A stretch of DNA of 64,000 nucleotides from Pseudomonadales bacterium (GTDB lineage: Bacteria; Pseudomonadota; Gammaproteobacteria; Pseudomonadales; Pseudohongiellaceae): assembly GCA_024234395.1 (NCBI GenBank), contig JACKOH010000002.1, forward strand, positions 1,116,001 to 1,180,000. The letters run 5' to 3'. A model generated the notes under the pieces. It was not told the origin of the DNA and did no database searches. It saw only the letters and a list, made by a program, of their open reading frames with translations. A program made the translations under genes and the position numbers. Position 1 is the first letter of the stretch; each line of letters starts with the position of its first letter. Positions 7,675 to 17,407 of the stretch are shown here, piece by piece.

Positions 7675-10086
7675 ATGTCTTTTCGTTTGTCGGGAAGCTT
7701 TTTCCCTCGGTTTTTTGTGGTTATTGGGTTGTTAGCCGGATTGTCGGAAAGCAGCCCAGTCTTTGCGCAGCAGGTCCTGCCTCAAGTGGTCAGGATCGCC
7801 GAAGCGGATAACGATTTCGAGTTGGATGGGGATCTCGACGAGGCTGTCTGGAAAGATCTGCCGGTGATCGATGGCATGCAGGTTATCGATCCGGATACCC
7901 TGGAAGATGCGCCGTATGAAACCCATGTTCGCATGTTTTATACCGAGCGCGGCATCTATATCGGTATCATGAATTTTCAGCCACCGGATACTTTCGTGGC
8001 GCGCATGACTTCGCGGGATACGCGACTGGCCAGGGATGGGGTAGTAGTCGGTATCGACCCGTCCGGCCAGGGACTGTATGGATACTTCATCCGTCTTAAT
8101 CTGGGTGAAACCATGACTGACGCCACCATTCTGCCGGAACGGCAGATGAACATGCAGTGGGATGGAGCCTGGAACGGCAGAACCTCGGAACTGGACAATG
8201 GCTGGAGCGCGGAACTGTACATTCCCTGGTCGATGATGGCGATGCCCAGGAATGATGAGGATCGCGTGGTGGGGTTCTACTTCGAACGCCAGGTCGGCCA
8301 CCTGAACGGTGATACCTGGTCCAACCCGCCTTTGCCGCGGACCGTCAATGAATTTCTGTCGGCGTTCACCAAGTATGAGATGCCGGGTATAGAGCCAAGC
8401 CGGCCGCTTACCTATTTTCCTTTCATTGGCGGTGTGCACGACGGAATCCGCCACGAGGATACCTATAAGGTGGGTACCGATATTTACTGGCGTCCCACTC
8501 TCAACACCCAGCTCTCAGCCACCATCAATCCCGATTTCGGCAGTATCCAGGCCGACGATGTGGTAGTGAATCTGACGGCGTTTGAACAGTTCTTCCCGGA
8601 GCAGCGGAATTTCTTCCTCGAGGGTCAGGATATCTTTATTACCCATCCCCGGGCCTCCGGGTTCGGTGGGGGACCGGGTGGCCCCATTCAACTGGTTAAT
8701 ACGCGCCGCATCGGCGGAGCCGCTATTTTCGATGTACCCGATGACGTCACCGTAACACCAACCGATCTCAGTGCACCGACCGATCTTTTGGGGGCGGCCA
8801 AATTTACCGGGCAGTCCGGGGCGTTCCGCTATGGCACCCTGCTGGCGGCCGAAGACGACATGGAAATCGACGGAATACGGGACGACGGCAGCAAGGTTAC
8901 CCTGCAGTCGGAAGGACGGGATTTTATCGTCGGGCGGGTGCTTTACGAGGATACCAACCGGGGCGGCCGGCGCAGCATCGGCTGGATGGGTACCAGTGTC
9001 AATCACCCGGATATCGATGAGAACGTGAATGCCATCGATGCGCACTTCTTTTCCGCGGACAACCGCTGGGTTTTCGATTCCAGTTTCATGCGCTCCGACA
9101 AGGAGGGGGAGGTTGGTTATGGCGGACTGGCGGATCTGGCGTTCCGTCCGGAACGGGGCAGGCAGCACACTTTTCGTGCCACCTATTTCGACGAGACCCT
9201 GGATATCAATGAACTGGGATTTCTGACCCGTAATGACCAGGCCAATCTGGATTACAACTTCAACATGACCGAGTCGGATATTCCCTGGCTGCGATCCCGT
9301 GATACCACCTGGTTTGTGGTCAACCAGTGGAACCTGGATGGACGGCCGGTACGTACCGGGGTGTTTTTCAATCAGAATTACAATTTTCTCAACAACGACA
9401 CGTTTGCCTATTCGTTGCGCTATTTTCCAGGGCGGGTCGATGACCGGCTGGGGCGTGGGACCGGGGATTTCAAGATTCCGGCCCGCGAAGCGGCCAACGT
9501 CTCCTACGAGACCGACCCGTCGCTGCCGCTGGCCCTCAATATCGGCCTGTCATGGGATGCGGATGACCTCGGGCCTTCGAACGTCACCACCAATGCCGGC
9601 GTTGCCTGGCGTCCCACCGACCGCTTTTCCTCTGAATTCAATGTGCGCTATACCGATCAGGAAGCGCTGCTGTTGCACCGCGGCAATGGTCAATACACCA
9701 GTTTTGAGGCCCATCAGTGGGCGCCGAACCTGGAGGTGAACTATTTCATCGGACCCCGGCAACAGATCCGTTTTTCTCTGCAGTACAACGGCCTCAAGGC
9801 CTTTGAAGATCGCTTCTGGCAGAGTTCTCCGGATAAGGTGGATTATCTCACTCCCGTCGAGAAACCCACCACGACACCGGATGACTTCGTGATCAGCCGT
9901 ATGACCTTCCAGGCCCGATATCGCTGGGAAATCGCCCCGCTGTCGGACCTGTTTCTGGTCTATACCCGCGGCAGTAATCTGCCGCGCGACAGCTTCGACA
10001 GTTATTCAGACCTGATCCAGCGCACCTGGAACCAGCCGATTGTTGACACCTTTGCGTTCCGGCTGCGTTACCGCTTCGGTTCCTGA
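7675..10086 (+). CDS. DUF5916 outer-membrane protein with N-terminal CBM9-like domain
   Basis: An 803-residue protein. The start at 7675 is chosen because it opens directly into a signal peptide (FFPRFFVVIGLLAGL, cleaved near FAQQ). An in-frame start at 7477 would add 66 unlikely residues. The N-terminal third resembles carbohydrate-binding family 9 modules (DFELDGDLDEAVWKD, VRMFYTERGIYIGI, WSAELYIPWS). The rest is a long beta-strand domain typical of DUF5916, a predicted barrel (FGSIQADDVVVNLTAFEQFFPEQRNFFLEG). The family function is unknown. By domain logic it may bind glycans or related ligands at the outer membrane. It is transcribed alone. Confidence 0.85.
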   Translation: MSFRLSGSFFPRFFVVIGLLAGLSESSPVFAQQVLPQVVRIAEADNDFELDGDLDEAVWKDLPVIDGMQVIDPDTLEDAPYETHVRMFYTERGIYIGIMNFQPPDTFVARMTSRDTRLARDGVVVGIDPSGQGLYGYFIRLNLGETMTDATILPERQMNMQWDGAWNGRTSELDNGWSAELYIPWSMMAMPRNDEDRVVGFYFERQVGHLNGDTWSNPPLPRTVNEFLSAFTKYEMPGIEPSRPLTYFPFIGGVHDGIRHEDTYKVGTDIYWRPTLNTQLSATINPDFGSIQADDVVVNLTAFEQFFPEQRNFFLEGQDIFITHPRASGFGGGPGGPIQLVNTRRIGGAAIFDVPDDVTVTPTDLSAPTDLLGAAKFTGQSGAFRYGTLLAAEDDMEIDGIRDDGSKVTLQSEGRDFIVGRVLYEDTNRGGRRSIGWMGTSVNHPDIDENVNAIDAHFFSADNRWVFDSSFMRSDKEGEVGYGGLADLAFRPERGRQHTFRATYFDETLDINELGFLTRNDQANLDYNFNMTESDIPWLRSRDTTWFVVNQWNLDGRPVRTGVFFNQNYNFLNNDTFAYSLRYFPGRVDDRLGRGTGDFKIPAREAANVSYETDPSLPLALNIGLSWDADDLGPSNVTTNAGVAWRPTDRFSSEFNVRYTDQEALLLHRGNGQYTSFEAHQWAPNLEVNYFIGPRQQIRFSLQYNGLKAFEDRFWQSSPDKVDYLTPVEKPTTTPDDFVISRMTFQARYRWEIAPLSDLFLVYTRGSNLPRDSFDSYSDLIQRTWNQPIVDTFAFRLRYRFGS

Positions 10087-10238
10087 CCCGGGCTCCTGCC
10101 TCCGGATTCGAATGGGTCAGTGACCCGACCCGGAGGTTTCCCCGTATCCTGTCCAGCGGCTGCGCCCTTCGCGGCCGCCCTGCATTTTCTTCTCTGAAGA
10201 ATGCAGTCTGTCACCAATATGCAAGCCAGGCTGCCAAT

Positions 10239-10303
10239 CCTTTTCAACAGACTGACAGGTTTTGGAACAATGCTCCCTGAAGCGCGGAAGGTTCAACAGG
10301 CTG
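10239..10303. repeat. Fragmentary family-A ends
   Basis: TTTTCAACAGACTGACAGG and GTTCAACAGGCTGTC occur about 50 bases apart in the gap after the DUF5916 gene. They resemble the outer end of family-A elements, with no recognisable core between them. Confidence 0.4.
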
Positions 10304-10456
10304 TCAATGCAAAGTTATGGGTGGCAGTGATTGTTCCTTTCGGGCAGAGCCGGAAATAGAGCCCTGCCTGCGTCCGCCCAGCTGAAAGTTCAACGACTTT
10401 ATATTGAACGATAAGGTTAAAAAATTATCAGGCAATATCGCCTCGTGTCCGGAAAC

Positions 10457-10480
10457 AGAAAACCCGCCTGGCGGCGGGCT
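10457..10480 (-). terminator. Rho-independent terminator of the large TonB receptor gene
   Basis: Read on the minus strand, the stem CCCGCC / GGCGGG with a four-base loop is followed directly by TTTTC. It lies about 30 bases past the receptor stop codon. Confidence 0.85.
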
Positions 10481-10510
10481 TTCTGATACTGCGGAAGGGA
10501 AAGGTCTGTA

Positions 10511-13255
10511 TTAAAACTCGGCAGACATCTTGGCGTACCAGCGGGCTCCGAAGTAGCCGATCGGGTGACCGATCTTATAAATGCCGGAGTCGTAGACATA
10601 GCGACCTGCGTTGTAATCGTACAATGACCGTTCAACCTTGTTCGGATACTGGTTGAATATGTTGTCGCCGCCGAGAGTGAAATTGAACATGTCATTAAAC
10701 CGGTAGGACAACTCGACGTTGGTCAGAGACATCGCATCGTATTCGTTCTTGTAGAACACAGTGCTGGCGGTGCTTATGCTTTTGATTTCCTCAAAGTCAT
10801 TCTGAGTGGCCGCCCATTGAGCACCATTACGGCTGGTATTGCTGACATCGTAGGAGGGACCGAAGAATTGCTGACGTATGCCCACGGTGAGCTTGTCGAA
10901 GCGGAAAGTAGCGCCCAGGTTCGCCCGGTATTTCACTTCCCCGTTTTCCAGGCCTTCGATGGTGGCATCGTTCAGCGCCGGAATGCCTGCTTTGCTGACG
11001 ACAGAGGACAGGACTTCAGTATTGTTGTAGTTCGCTGACAGGTGCCATCTGATATTTACCCAGTCGAAATCGGTGTTGTAAGTGGTGATCCAGTCCACAC
11101 CGGTAGTTTTGGTATCGAACAGGTTGTTGTTGAAGGCGACACTGATATTGGCACGGGCGGTCGTGTCGAAGGATCCGCCGTACATGGCGTTGGGGTTCGG
11201 CAGCCCATTTTCGTCACGACCGATGTAACCCTGGCTGGCCAGAATTTCGCCCACAATCGGGTTGTATGAGGCATCGCGAACACCGTCCAGATCGATATCA
11301 CCCGGGTCGGGCAACAGGGTATTCCATTCCCCGGTGGCCAGATAGGTGGCGCTGGGCGGATTGTCGTCCTGACCCCTGGCATAGGCGATTGACACGCCAC
11401 GCACCCGGTCCTTCAGCTTGATCTGGTAGAAGTCCACGGTGGTAGTCAGATTGTCGATAGGGGTGAGTACAAAACCCAGCGAGAGGTTTTCACTTTTTTC
11501 CGGTGCCAGCGGCGGGTAGCCCATTTCGCCAACGGCAGCGCCGCTGCCGGCCAGGCGCAGGGTAGCGCTGGTCGGGCCCACAGCCACGGTGTTGTACTGG
11601 CTTTCGCCCAGGTTCGGTGCGCGGAATCCGGTACTGGCGGTGAAGCGCATGGCAAAGCTGTCGTTGAAGTCATAACGGGTGGTTAATTTATAAACCGACT
11701 CGTTGTCGAGGTCGCTGAACTGCTCGGAGCGCGCGGCCAGGTCCACTATCCAATTGTCCAGGGGATTGAAGATTGCGTTGACGTAGAACGAGGTGTTTTC
11801 GCGCGCCCAGTCACCAGCGGCTGTAGGGCCGTAACCGGGGAAAGACGAGGCGCCGGCACCATACCACGAGGCTGGTTCACCCTGATCAATGCCGTAGGTG
11901 TCCTCCCGGTATTCCAGACCGGCGGCCAGCGTGAGGGGGCCAGCCAGGCCGACTTCGAAGTCTCTGTTTATGCCGAGGTTGGTGGTCCACTGGCTGGCTG
12001 AAAAAGTCCCGTCATAAAAATCTTCCTGGGAACGGCCTGTTTCATTCCACAAGGTAAAGTTCATGGAATCCAGGGTATAGACATCCATTTCGTTGCTACC
12101 GTATACGGTACCGAGGTCATAATCCCAGCCGAACATCTCACCTGTGATACCGACGGCGAGGGAATAGTCGGTTTCAGATCCGCGTTGCTTGGGGAAAAAG
12201 CCGTAGGCATATTTGTTGATGGCTCGTTCGTCGGCGTCAATCGAGCCATCGCCGTTGGAGTCAAAGCCGCCATCCTGTGAGGGGCGACGGTAGTTCTGAA
12301 AGGACGTTGAAGTCTTGTTACCAAAGCTGCCCCAGGCGTAGATTTCTGTTCCGTCATCCAGGTTAAAACCGGCATCCAGGAAGGCGATTTCCCGCTCGTA
12401 TCTGCCCGTGTTACGAATCTGGTTGATATTGGGGTAGGTATCGGTGAACAACATGCCCTGGTCATATTTAATGTAATTGCGATAGCTGCTGGAAACCTGA
12501 CCAGCGTCAATGGCCGCCAGACAGGCTTCCTCATCCGCAACACACAAGGCGGGACCATAAAGGCCGGCCCGTGACACCGGTTCACGGTCTTCCAGTTCAA
12601 CAGCCACGTTGAAATAACCGGCATCATTGCTGAAACCGTAGCTACCTTGAAGGTTTGTAGTAAAGCCGCCACCATCCTTGTACTCGCTGGTACGGAAGTC
12701 GATGGAGCCACCATTGTAGTTCTGCTTGGTGATCAGGTTGATTACGCCGGCAATGGCGTCGGAACCATAGAGCGCGGCGGCACCGTCTGTCAGAACTTCA
12801 GTGTTGCTGATGGCGCTGGACGGAATAAAGGCAAGGTCCGCCGGGCCATAACCGGCAGTGCTGATATTGGATGTGGTGTGGCGGCGTTTGCCATTCACTA
12901 GAACCAGAGTATGGTTTGGTGACAACGCGCGAAGGCTGGCGGTCAGGGTCTGCTGAGCCATGTCTCCCCCTCGCTGTTCGGCGATGTACGAAGGGATCTG
13001 GTTGGCGATCTGGTTCATCAAATCCGGTGCTGCAGATTCCTTCAACGCTTCGGCGCTGATCAATTGAATAGGCGCAGGGCTTCCAGATACTGTCATGCCT
13101 TCACGCCGCGTACCGGTAATGATTATCTGCTCCACGGCGCCGGCACCGGGACCGGCCACCGCTTGTGCCAGGGCAATGTTTGAAATAGAAATACCTGCTG
13201 ACAGCAAGCTGGTAGCAAAGATTACTTTTGCACAATTTTTTGAATCGGGTTTCAT
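10511..13255 (-). CDS. Large TonB-dependent outer-membrane receptor with calcium-loop motifs
   Basis: About 914 residues. The start at 13255 is preceded by AGGAG at 8 bases and opens into a signal peptide (KVIFATSLLSAGISISNIALAQ). A likely TonB box is EQIIITGTR. The plug follows (APDLMNQIANQIPSYIAEQR, LVLVNGKRRHTTSNI, ISNTEVLTDGAAALYGSDAIAGVINLITK), then a 22-strand-type barrel ending in MSAEF. Two acidic loops stand out. A canonical EF-hand-like loop D-S-N-G-D-G-S-I-D-A-D-E is encoded at 12227-12262, and a D-x-D-x-D-G-x-x-D stretch at about 11274-11300. The ligand is unknown. A strong terminator follows the gene. Confidence 0.92.
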   Translation of the reverse strand: MKPDSKNCAKVIFATSLLSAGISISNIALAQAVAGPGAGAVEQIIITGTRREGMTVSGSPAPIQLISAEALKESAAPDLMNQIANQIPSYIAEQRGGDMAQQTLTASLRALSPNHTLVLVNGKRRHTTSNISTAGYGPADLAFIPSSAISNTEVLTDGAAALYGSDAIAGVINLITKQNYNGGSIDFRTSEYKDGGGFTTNLQGSYGFSNDAGYFNVAVELEDREPVSRAGLYGPALCVADEEACLAAIDAGQVSSSYRNYIKYDQGMLFTDTYPNINQIRNTGRYEREIAFLDAGFNLDDGTEIYAWGSFGNKTSTSFQNYRRPSQDGGFDSNGDGSIDADERAINKYAYGFFPKQRGSETDYSLAVGITGEMFGWDYDLGTVYGSNEMDVYTLDSMNFTLWNETGRSQEDFYDGTFSASQWTTNLGINRDFEVGLAGPLTLAAGLEYREDTYGIDQGEPASWYGAGASSFPGYGPTAAGDWARENTSFYVNAIFNPLDNWIVDLAARSEQFSDLDNESVYKLTTRYDFNDSFAMRFTASTGFRAPNLGESQYNTVAVGPTSATLRLAGSGAAVGEMGYPPLAPEKSENLSLGFVLTPIDNLTTTVDFYQIKLKDRVRGVSIAYARGQDDNPPSATYLATGEWNTLLPDPGDIDLDGVRDASYNPIVGEILASQGYIGRDENGLPNPNAMYGGSFDTTARANISVAFNNNLFDTKTTGVDWITTYNTDFDWVNIRWHLSANYNNTEVLSSVVSKAGIPALNDATIEGLENGEVKYRANLGATFRFDKLTVGIRQQFFGPSYDVSNTSRNGAQWAATQNDFEEIKSISTASTVFYKNEYDAMSLTNVELSYRFNDMFNFTLGGDNIFNQYPNKVERSLYDYNAGRYVYDSGIYKIGHPIGYFGARWYAKMSAEF

Positions 13256-13557
13256 CGAAAGTCTCCTGGATCCCTTCAAGCAATAGAAGTAGCTGTTATT
13301 CGCTAACAACATGTTTCGAGTTATTGGCAAAGCATGACGTAGACCATCATGAAACGTGACTTAGCAATAGCCGTGCCAAAGCCGAAAAGAGTCCGGTAGC
13401 CCAGTAATTAAAATTATAGGTTGCCACATTTTCGGGCATGAATTTGACCGATACTTTAAAAAAGTAGCGCGTGGATTCTGGGGTGCTATCAGATTGGCAC
13501 CACGGTGGTGCTCTGAAGAAATTATTAAATCGGAGAACTTTTTACCGGGAAGAAAAA

Positions 13558-13586
13558 GGAATTTGCCCGGGTAGATGGCAAATTCC
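13558..13586. repeat. Perfect 10-bp inverted repeat
   Basis: GGAATTTGCC at 13558-13567 is mirrored by GGCAAATTCC at 13577-13586 across a 9-base spacer. It sits about 300 bases upstream of the TonB receptor start, in a 619-base gene-free stretch (13256-13874) that otherwise shows nothing I can identify. It could be an operator or a degenerate hairpin. Confidence 0.6.
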
Positions 13587-13825
13587 ATCTTGAAAGCACA
13601 ATTATGGAGCAGTTGAAGTTTCAGGAAGCCCGGAAAATCTGCGCCCTCCGGTATTGCATCCCGCGGATAAACCTCATCAGCAGGTCGACAGGGGGCAGGT
13701 CAGTACAAGCCTTGCACTTTTTTTGCCACCCGGGCCGGCAGAGCTGTTTGCCATGGAACCATGGAACCCCGCAAGGTGAACGGGGATCTGGTCAGGGGCA
13801 TGGCTATCATTGCCGAGTTGTAAAG

Positions 13826-13847
13826 GGCCGGCCTTTAGCCGGCTCTG
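13826..13847 (-). terminator. Probable terminator of the TPR/TonB-C gene
   Basis: On the minus strand an AGCCGGC/GCCGGCC stem with a short TAAA-type loop is followed by CCCTTTAC, about 30 bases after the stop codon at 13875. The T-tract is weak, so termination strength is uncertain. Confidence 0.5.
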
Positions 13848-13874
13848 TCAGAGGGTGGAAGGTGACAGCAGGCA

Positions 13875-15161
13875 TTATTGGCAGTAATAACGCAGGCGCA
13901 TCTCGCTTTCATCGATTTCGTTACCTACGAAACGCGGCCTGAACTGGCTTCGTTTGAGCCAGCTCAGCAGCCTTTTTGGCACCTCGTCGTCCAATTGATC
14001 TGAAAAGCGTGATATTTCGATATTCCGGGCCCGACCATACCGGGTTACACTGAACGACACGTCGATGTAATCTGAACCCTCTTCAAAATCGGTACTGAAC
14101 GGCTGTTCCACATAGTGAGTAAAAGTGGGTATTACCACCGGCTGAACGGGGTCCAGTTCCCAGGCCTTTTCACCGGGCTCGGTAGTCATCGACTTTGAGG
14201 CTTCACGATAGATCGACATGGCTTCCTTATTGTGTCCAAACAGCAGATGCCAGTCAGCCAATGCTACTAATACCTTGGCCTCGTCTGCTGGATTCCTGTC
14301 CGGTGTCTGTTGCTGATAAGTCAACAGGCGCTCCAATACCAGCAAGCCCTGATTGAATGCCTGGATGAACTCGTTTGAATCCATATTGACCCTTTTATAG
14401 ACAGACCCTCTGCGAGGGGTTCTGTTCGAAAGGGATGGATCGGGGTCAGTCTCCAGGACCTGACGCCAGGCAAACAGGTAATAGCTTTCCAGCAGGTGTT
14501 CTTCCAGTTGCTGCAGTTCCGGCGAAGGCCAGTTACCGGCCGTCAGGTGCGTCTTGATGGCATCAATCAGATTCACTTGAGACTGCTTCAGCATATCGAA
14601 GGCCAATTGACGCTGCTGGTCGGAATTGGCAACACCGGAAGCTTCCTCAAATGGAGTGAGTAATTCCTGATAGAAAACTTCCATCTGCCACTCTGCCATG
14701 CGCCCGAGCAGGGTGGCGGTACGCACATCTTCGGCGCCAAACCACCGGCGATAAAGATGCAGAATAGCCTGATATTGCTTATCAATATCGGCTAAGCGTC
14801 CCAGCGCCTGTAAACTGTCCAGGCGCTTCTCCAGCAATGGTAACTGCGCCTGATTCTCCGGACCCCCATCGATGCGCAGCAATTGCAAGGCCTTGTCGAT
14901 ACTTTCAAGAGCTGCAGTGTGGCTGCCGTTTTCCTGCTGCCAGCGTATTTGCTCCTGCAAGTGCTCGAACTGCCCGATATCATAGGGGCCGTAGTGCGCG
15001 GTATCGAATGGGTACTGGGTACCTGCCTCAAATTGATTGCCTGATGAATTCGCGACAGGCAAAGCATGTGCAGCAACTGAGAACGCGGTGCTGCCTGCTA
15101 ACACGCTGGCTAGAAACCAGGCTGACGAACAGCAGCCCGGCCTAAGTATTATCCTCAACAT
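13875..15161 (-). CDS. Secreted TPR-like protein with a C-terminal TonB-C-like domain
   Basis: A 428-residue exported protein. GGGAG lies about 8 bases before the ATG. A signal peptide (SSAWFLASVLAGSTAFSVAAHA) is followed by helical repeats at about residues 60-330 (HTAALESIDKALQLL, IDKQYQAILHLYRRWFG, EAKVLVALADWHLLFGHNKEAMSIYREA). A beta-rich C-terminus at about 345-428 (YIDVSFSVTRYGRARNIEISRF, RLLSWLKRSQFRPRFV) has the layout of TonB C-terminal domains. It lacks the N-terminal membrane anchor of true TonB, so it is probably not an energy transducer. It neighbours the large TonB receptor on the same strand but is separated from it by 619 bases. Confidence 0.72.
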   Translation of the reverse strand: MLRIILRPGCCSSAWFLASVLAGSTAFSVAAHALPVANSSGNQFEAGTQYPFDTAHYGPYDIGQFEHLQEQIRWQQENGSHTAALESIDKALQLLRIDGGPENQAQLPLLEKRLDSLQALGRLADIDKQYQAILHLYRRWFGAEDVRTATLLGRMAEWQMEVFYQELLTPFEEASGVANSDQQRQLAFDMLKQSQVNLIDAIKTHLTAGNWPSPELQQLEEHLLESYYLFAWRQVLETDPDPSLSNRTPRRGSVYKRVNMDSNEFIQAFNQGLLVLERLLTYQQQTPDRNPADEAKVLVALADWHLLFGHNKEAMSIYREASKSMTTEPGEKAWELDPVQPVVIPTFTHYVEQPFSTDFEEGSDYIDVSFSVTRYGRARNIEISRFSDQLDDEVPKRLLSWLKRSQFRPRFVGNEIDESEMRLRYYCQ

Positions 15162-15856
15162 AACACTCTCCCAAGAAGTCGCTGAGGCGGGTAACCTGGC
15201 GCTTCTTTTTGTTCCAGATACTCCAGTTCAGTTCGCTGCTTCTGGAGGACAGACTGCAGGCCTGGTAGATAAAGTCAGTGCTTCTCGATCAGGCGGGGGT
15301 TGTCACTTTCGGCAGGGTAATTACTGGATGCTCCTTATTCATTCTGGTTATTCTGATTTTTCTGGTACTGAATAGTTTTATTTCGGTTATGAAGTTCAGT
15401 TCAGTGCCTGTTCGATTTCTGCTTCGCAAGAATTAAGACGCAGTTCGACAGGTAAATATTTCGTCAACTTCAACCGTGATTTTAGCTGCAAGTTTTTTTA
15501 TTTTCTGTGTAGCAGGTTGAATTGTATATCAGAAACTACGCTCTTTCACACAGGGAAAACTGCAGTTACGCGGCAATATTTCCGGCAAGGTTCACAGTCC
15601 AACGCTCCTTCTGTGTCCGCCCTTTGTTGCTGCCCGGGCACTACCTGTGGCCGGCTGCATCGGTGCACCAAGCTGGCCCATACCCCTCCCAATATGGTTC
15701 AATTGAACATATGGCACAGAACATGCGTGAGAATCGGTGATTTACGCTTTTTCATAATCAGGGGCTGACGGTCGGCAGGCAGGAATATCCTGTTTTTGCG
15801 TCTGACGGCGGGTCCCTAATCATCTATAACAACTGTTCCAAAGTAGAGTCGTAATT
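15162..15856. other. Gene-free stretch of about 700 bases
   Basis: Divergent spacer between the TPR/TonB-C gene (-) and the aminotransferase gene (+). It is more A/T-rich than its surroundings (for example 15340-15530). Short forward frames near 15517-15768 have no ribosome-binding site and implausible composition. I see no repeat, RNA gene or operator. Confidence 0.5.
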
Positions 15857-17104
15857 ATGAATAGATCACAAAATTCTCGCCGCTCATTCCTGCGCAATTC
15901 ACTTTTCGCCGCAGGCGCTGCCAGTGTAGCCACCCTGCAAACCAGCCCTTCCCAGGTCATGGCGCAATCCTCTGAAGGTACTCCGGTGCTGGCGCCTCCG
16001 ATGACTTCCGAGCCTATAAATATCGGCTCCAACACCTTGTCCGAAGGACCACTCAAGGCTGCGGTTGAGGCCGCAGCCAGACAACTTCCTCTTAGTGGCT
16101 CCTACGGCGGTGTCGCCGCAAGTTCATTCAAACCGACACTGGCCAGGCAACTTGGTGTCCCGGAAGATTATCTGTACATTTCGCCCGGTTCTGGCCCTGC
16201 ACTTGGCTGGGCAGTTCAAAGCTTTGTTTCCCCGACGGCCTCTCTCGTGTCCGCTGATTTGAGTTACGAAGCGGGCTGGCGTGCAGCACTAAAGAAAGGC
16301 GCCGAAGTCATTAAAGTGCCCCAAAACAGCGACTGGTCACATGACGTACGGGGCATGTGTGCCGCCGACCCAAAAGCGGGCGTGCTCTATATCTGTAACC
16401 CCAATAATCCTACCGGTGGAATCACCAGTCGTGCGGATCTGGAATACGCATTGGCCAACAAACCCGAAGGTGCCGTCCTGCTGGTTGACGAGGCCTATAT
16501 CCACTTCTCAGATAACGCCGTGTCAGCGGTCGACCTGACTATGAAGGGCGATGTGATCGTGCTGCGCACCTTCTCCAAGTTGTACGGCATGGCTGGCTTG
16601 CGCCTGGGTTATGCAGTGGCCAGGCCGGAGTTGCTGGAAAAGATAAAACTGTTGGCCATCGACGACGTCTCATCCACCACTTATGCTGCGGGCCTTGCCA
16701 GTATCACCGATGAAAATCTGGTTCCACAGAGACGTGCCTATTACGGCAAGGTGCGGCGCGACACGGTCGCCTGGCTGGAGGCGCAGGGCTACGAATGTTC
16801 CGTTTCTGAAAGCAACTGCTTCATTGTCAACGTGAACGAGGACGGTCGCGAGTTCAAGCGTAAACTAGCGACCTACGGCATCAACATCGGTCGCACCTGG
16901 GTCGGTTACGAGAACTGGCCGCGCCTTACCGTTGGTACCGAAGCGGAAATGGCCAAATTCCGGGAGGCGTTCACTGCTGTAATGGCGGGCAAACTCGGTC
17001 CGCTTCCGATGCCTGAACCGAGAGTGGCCATGCTTGATGGTCGCTTCGAGGATGCTATCGGTGCTGAACACGGCCTGTATGAACTCGGCAGCAGAATCTG
17101 CTGA
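15857..17104 (+). CDS. Tat-signal, PLP-dependent class I/II aminotransferase (HisC-like)
   Basis: A 415-residue fold-type I aminotransferase. Visible PLP-site residues are NPNNPTG (181-187), DEAYIHF (211-217), the Schiff-base Lys241 in RTFSKLYGMAGLRLGYA, and Arg249. The best resemblance is to histidinol-phosphate aminotransferase-like enzymes. The N-terminus is a twin-arginine signal: S-R-R-S-F-L-R at 8-13, a hydrophobic run and a cleavage region near MAQSS. The folded enzyme should therefore be exported with its cofactor. The gene is monocistronic, with no his genes nearby, so histidine synthesis is unlikely. The substrate is unknown. Confidence 0.88.
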   Translation: MNRSQNSRRSFLRNSLFAAGAASVATLQTSPSQVMAQSSEGTPVLAPPMTSEPINIGSNTLSEGPLKAAVEAAARQLPLSGSYGGVAASSFKPTLARQLGVPEDYLYISPGSGPALGWAVQSFVSPTASLVSADLSYEAGWRAALKKGAEVIKVPQNSDWSHDVRGMCAADPKAGVLYICNPNNPTGGITSRADLEYALANKPEGAVLLVDEAYIHFSDNAVSAVDLTMKGDVIVLRTFSKLYGMAGLRLGYAVARPELLEKIKLLAIDDVSSTTYAAGLASITDENLVPQRRAYYGKVRRDTVAWLEAQGYECSVSESNCFIVNVNEDGREFKRKLATYGINIGRTWVGYENWPRLTVGTEAEMAKFREAFTAVMAGKLGPLPMPEPRVAMLDGRFEDAIGAEHGLYELGSRIC

Positions 17105-17119
17105 CCCTGCGCTACGGTG

Positions 17120-17152
17120 ATTCGCCGTCTGCCTGCCTGGTTGGCGGCGAAT
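17120..17152 (+). terminator. Possible terminator after the aminotransferase gene
   Basis: An 8-bp stem ATTCGCCG / CGGCGAAT with a 17-base loop, followed by TTCCG, lies 16 bases past the stop codon. The T-tract is short, so this is only a candidate. Confidence 0.4.
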
Positions 17153-17371
17153 TTCCGTTCCTTTCCCACGTCTGTAAATTTACCGGTTGGATCGAACCAG
17201 TTCTGGCTGAATCTGCAATGTAAAATTGACCCGGTTTCCGTCAGGGATTTGCACGCCTTTGGCATAGTCGACGGGTCACTTTTTATTGCCACTGCTGTCT
17301 GCACCCCGCTGAGTCAACTTTCACTGTAGGTCAACATGGGGCCATTACTTGACAGCTGGCCGACTTGAAAA

Positions 17372-17391
17372 TACTGTATATAAATACAGTA
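17372..17391. promoter_or_regulatory. LexA (SOS) box upstream of dnaE2
   Basis: Perfect CTGT-N8-ACAG with an A/T-only spacer, extended to a 20-bp palindrome-like site (TACTGT...ACAGTA). It ends 16 bases before the dnaE2 start, so LexA bound here would block the promoter. Confidence 0.93.
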
Positions 17392-17407
17392 TTTTCAGTT
17401 TGCTAAG

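Noticed and set aside
15517..15768. 83-codon forward frame in the gap before the aminotransferase
   Set aside because: No ribosome-binding site, irregular Cys-rich composition and an overlapping alternative frame of similar length.
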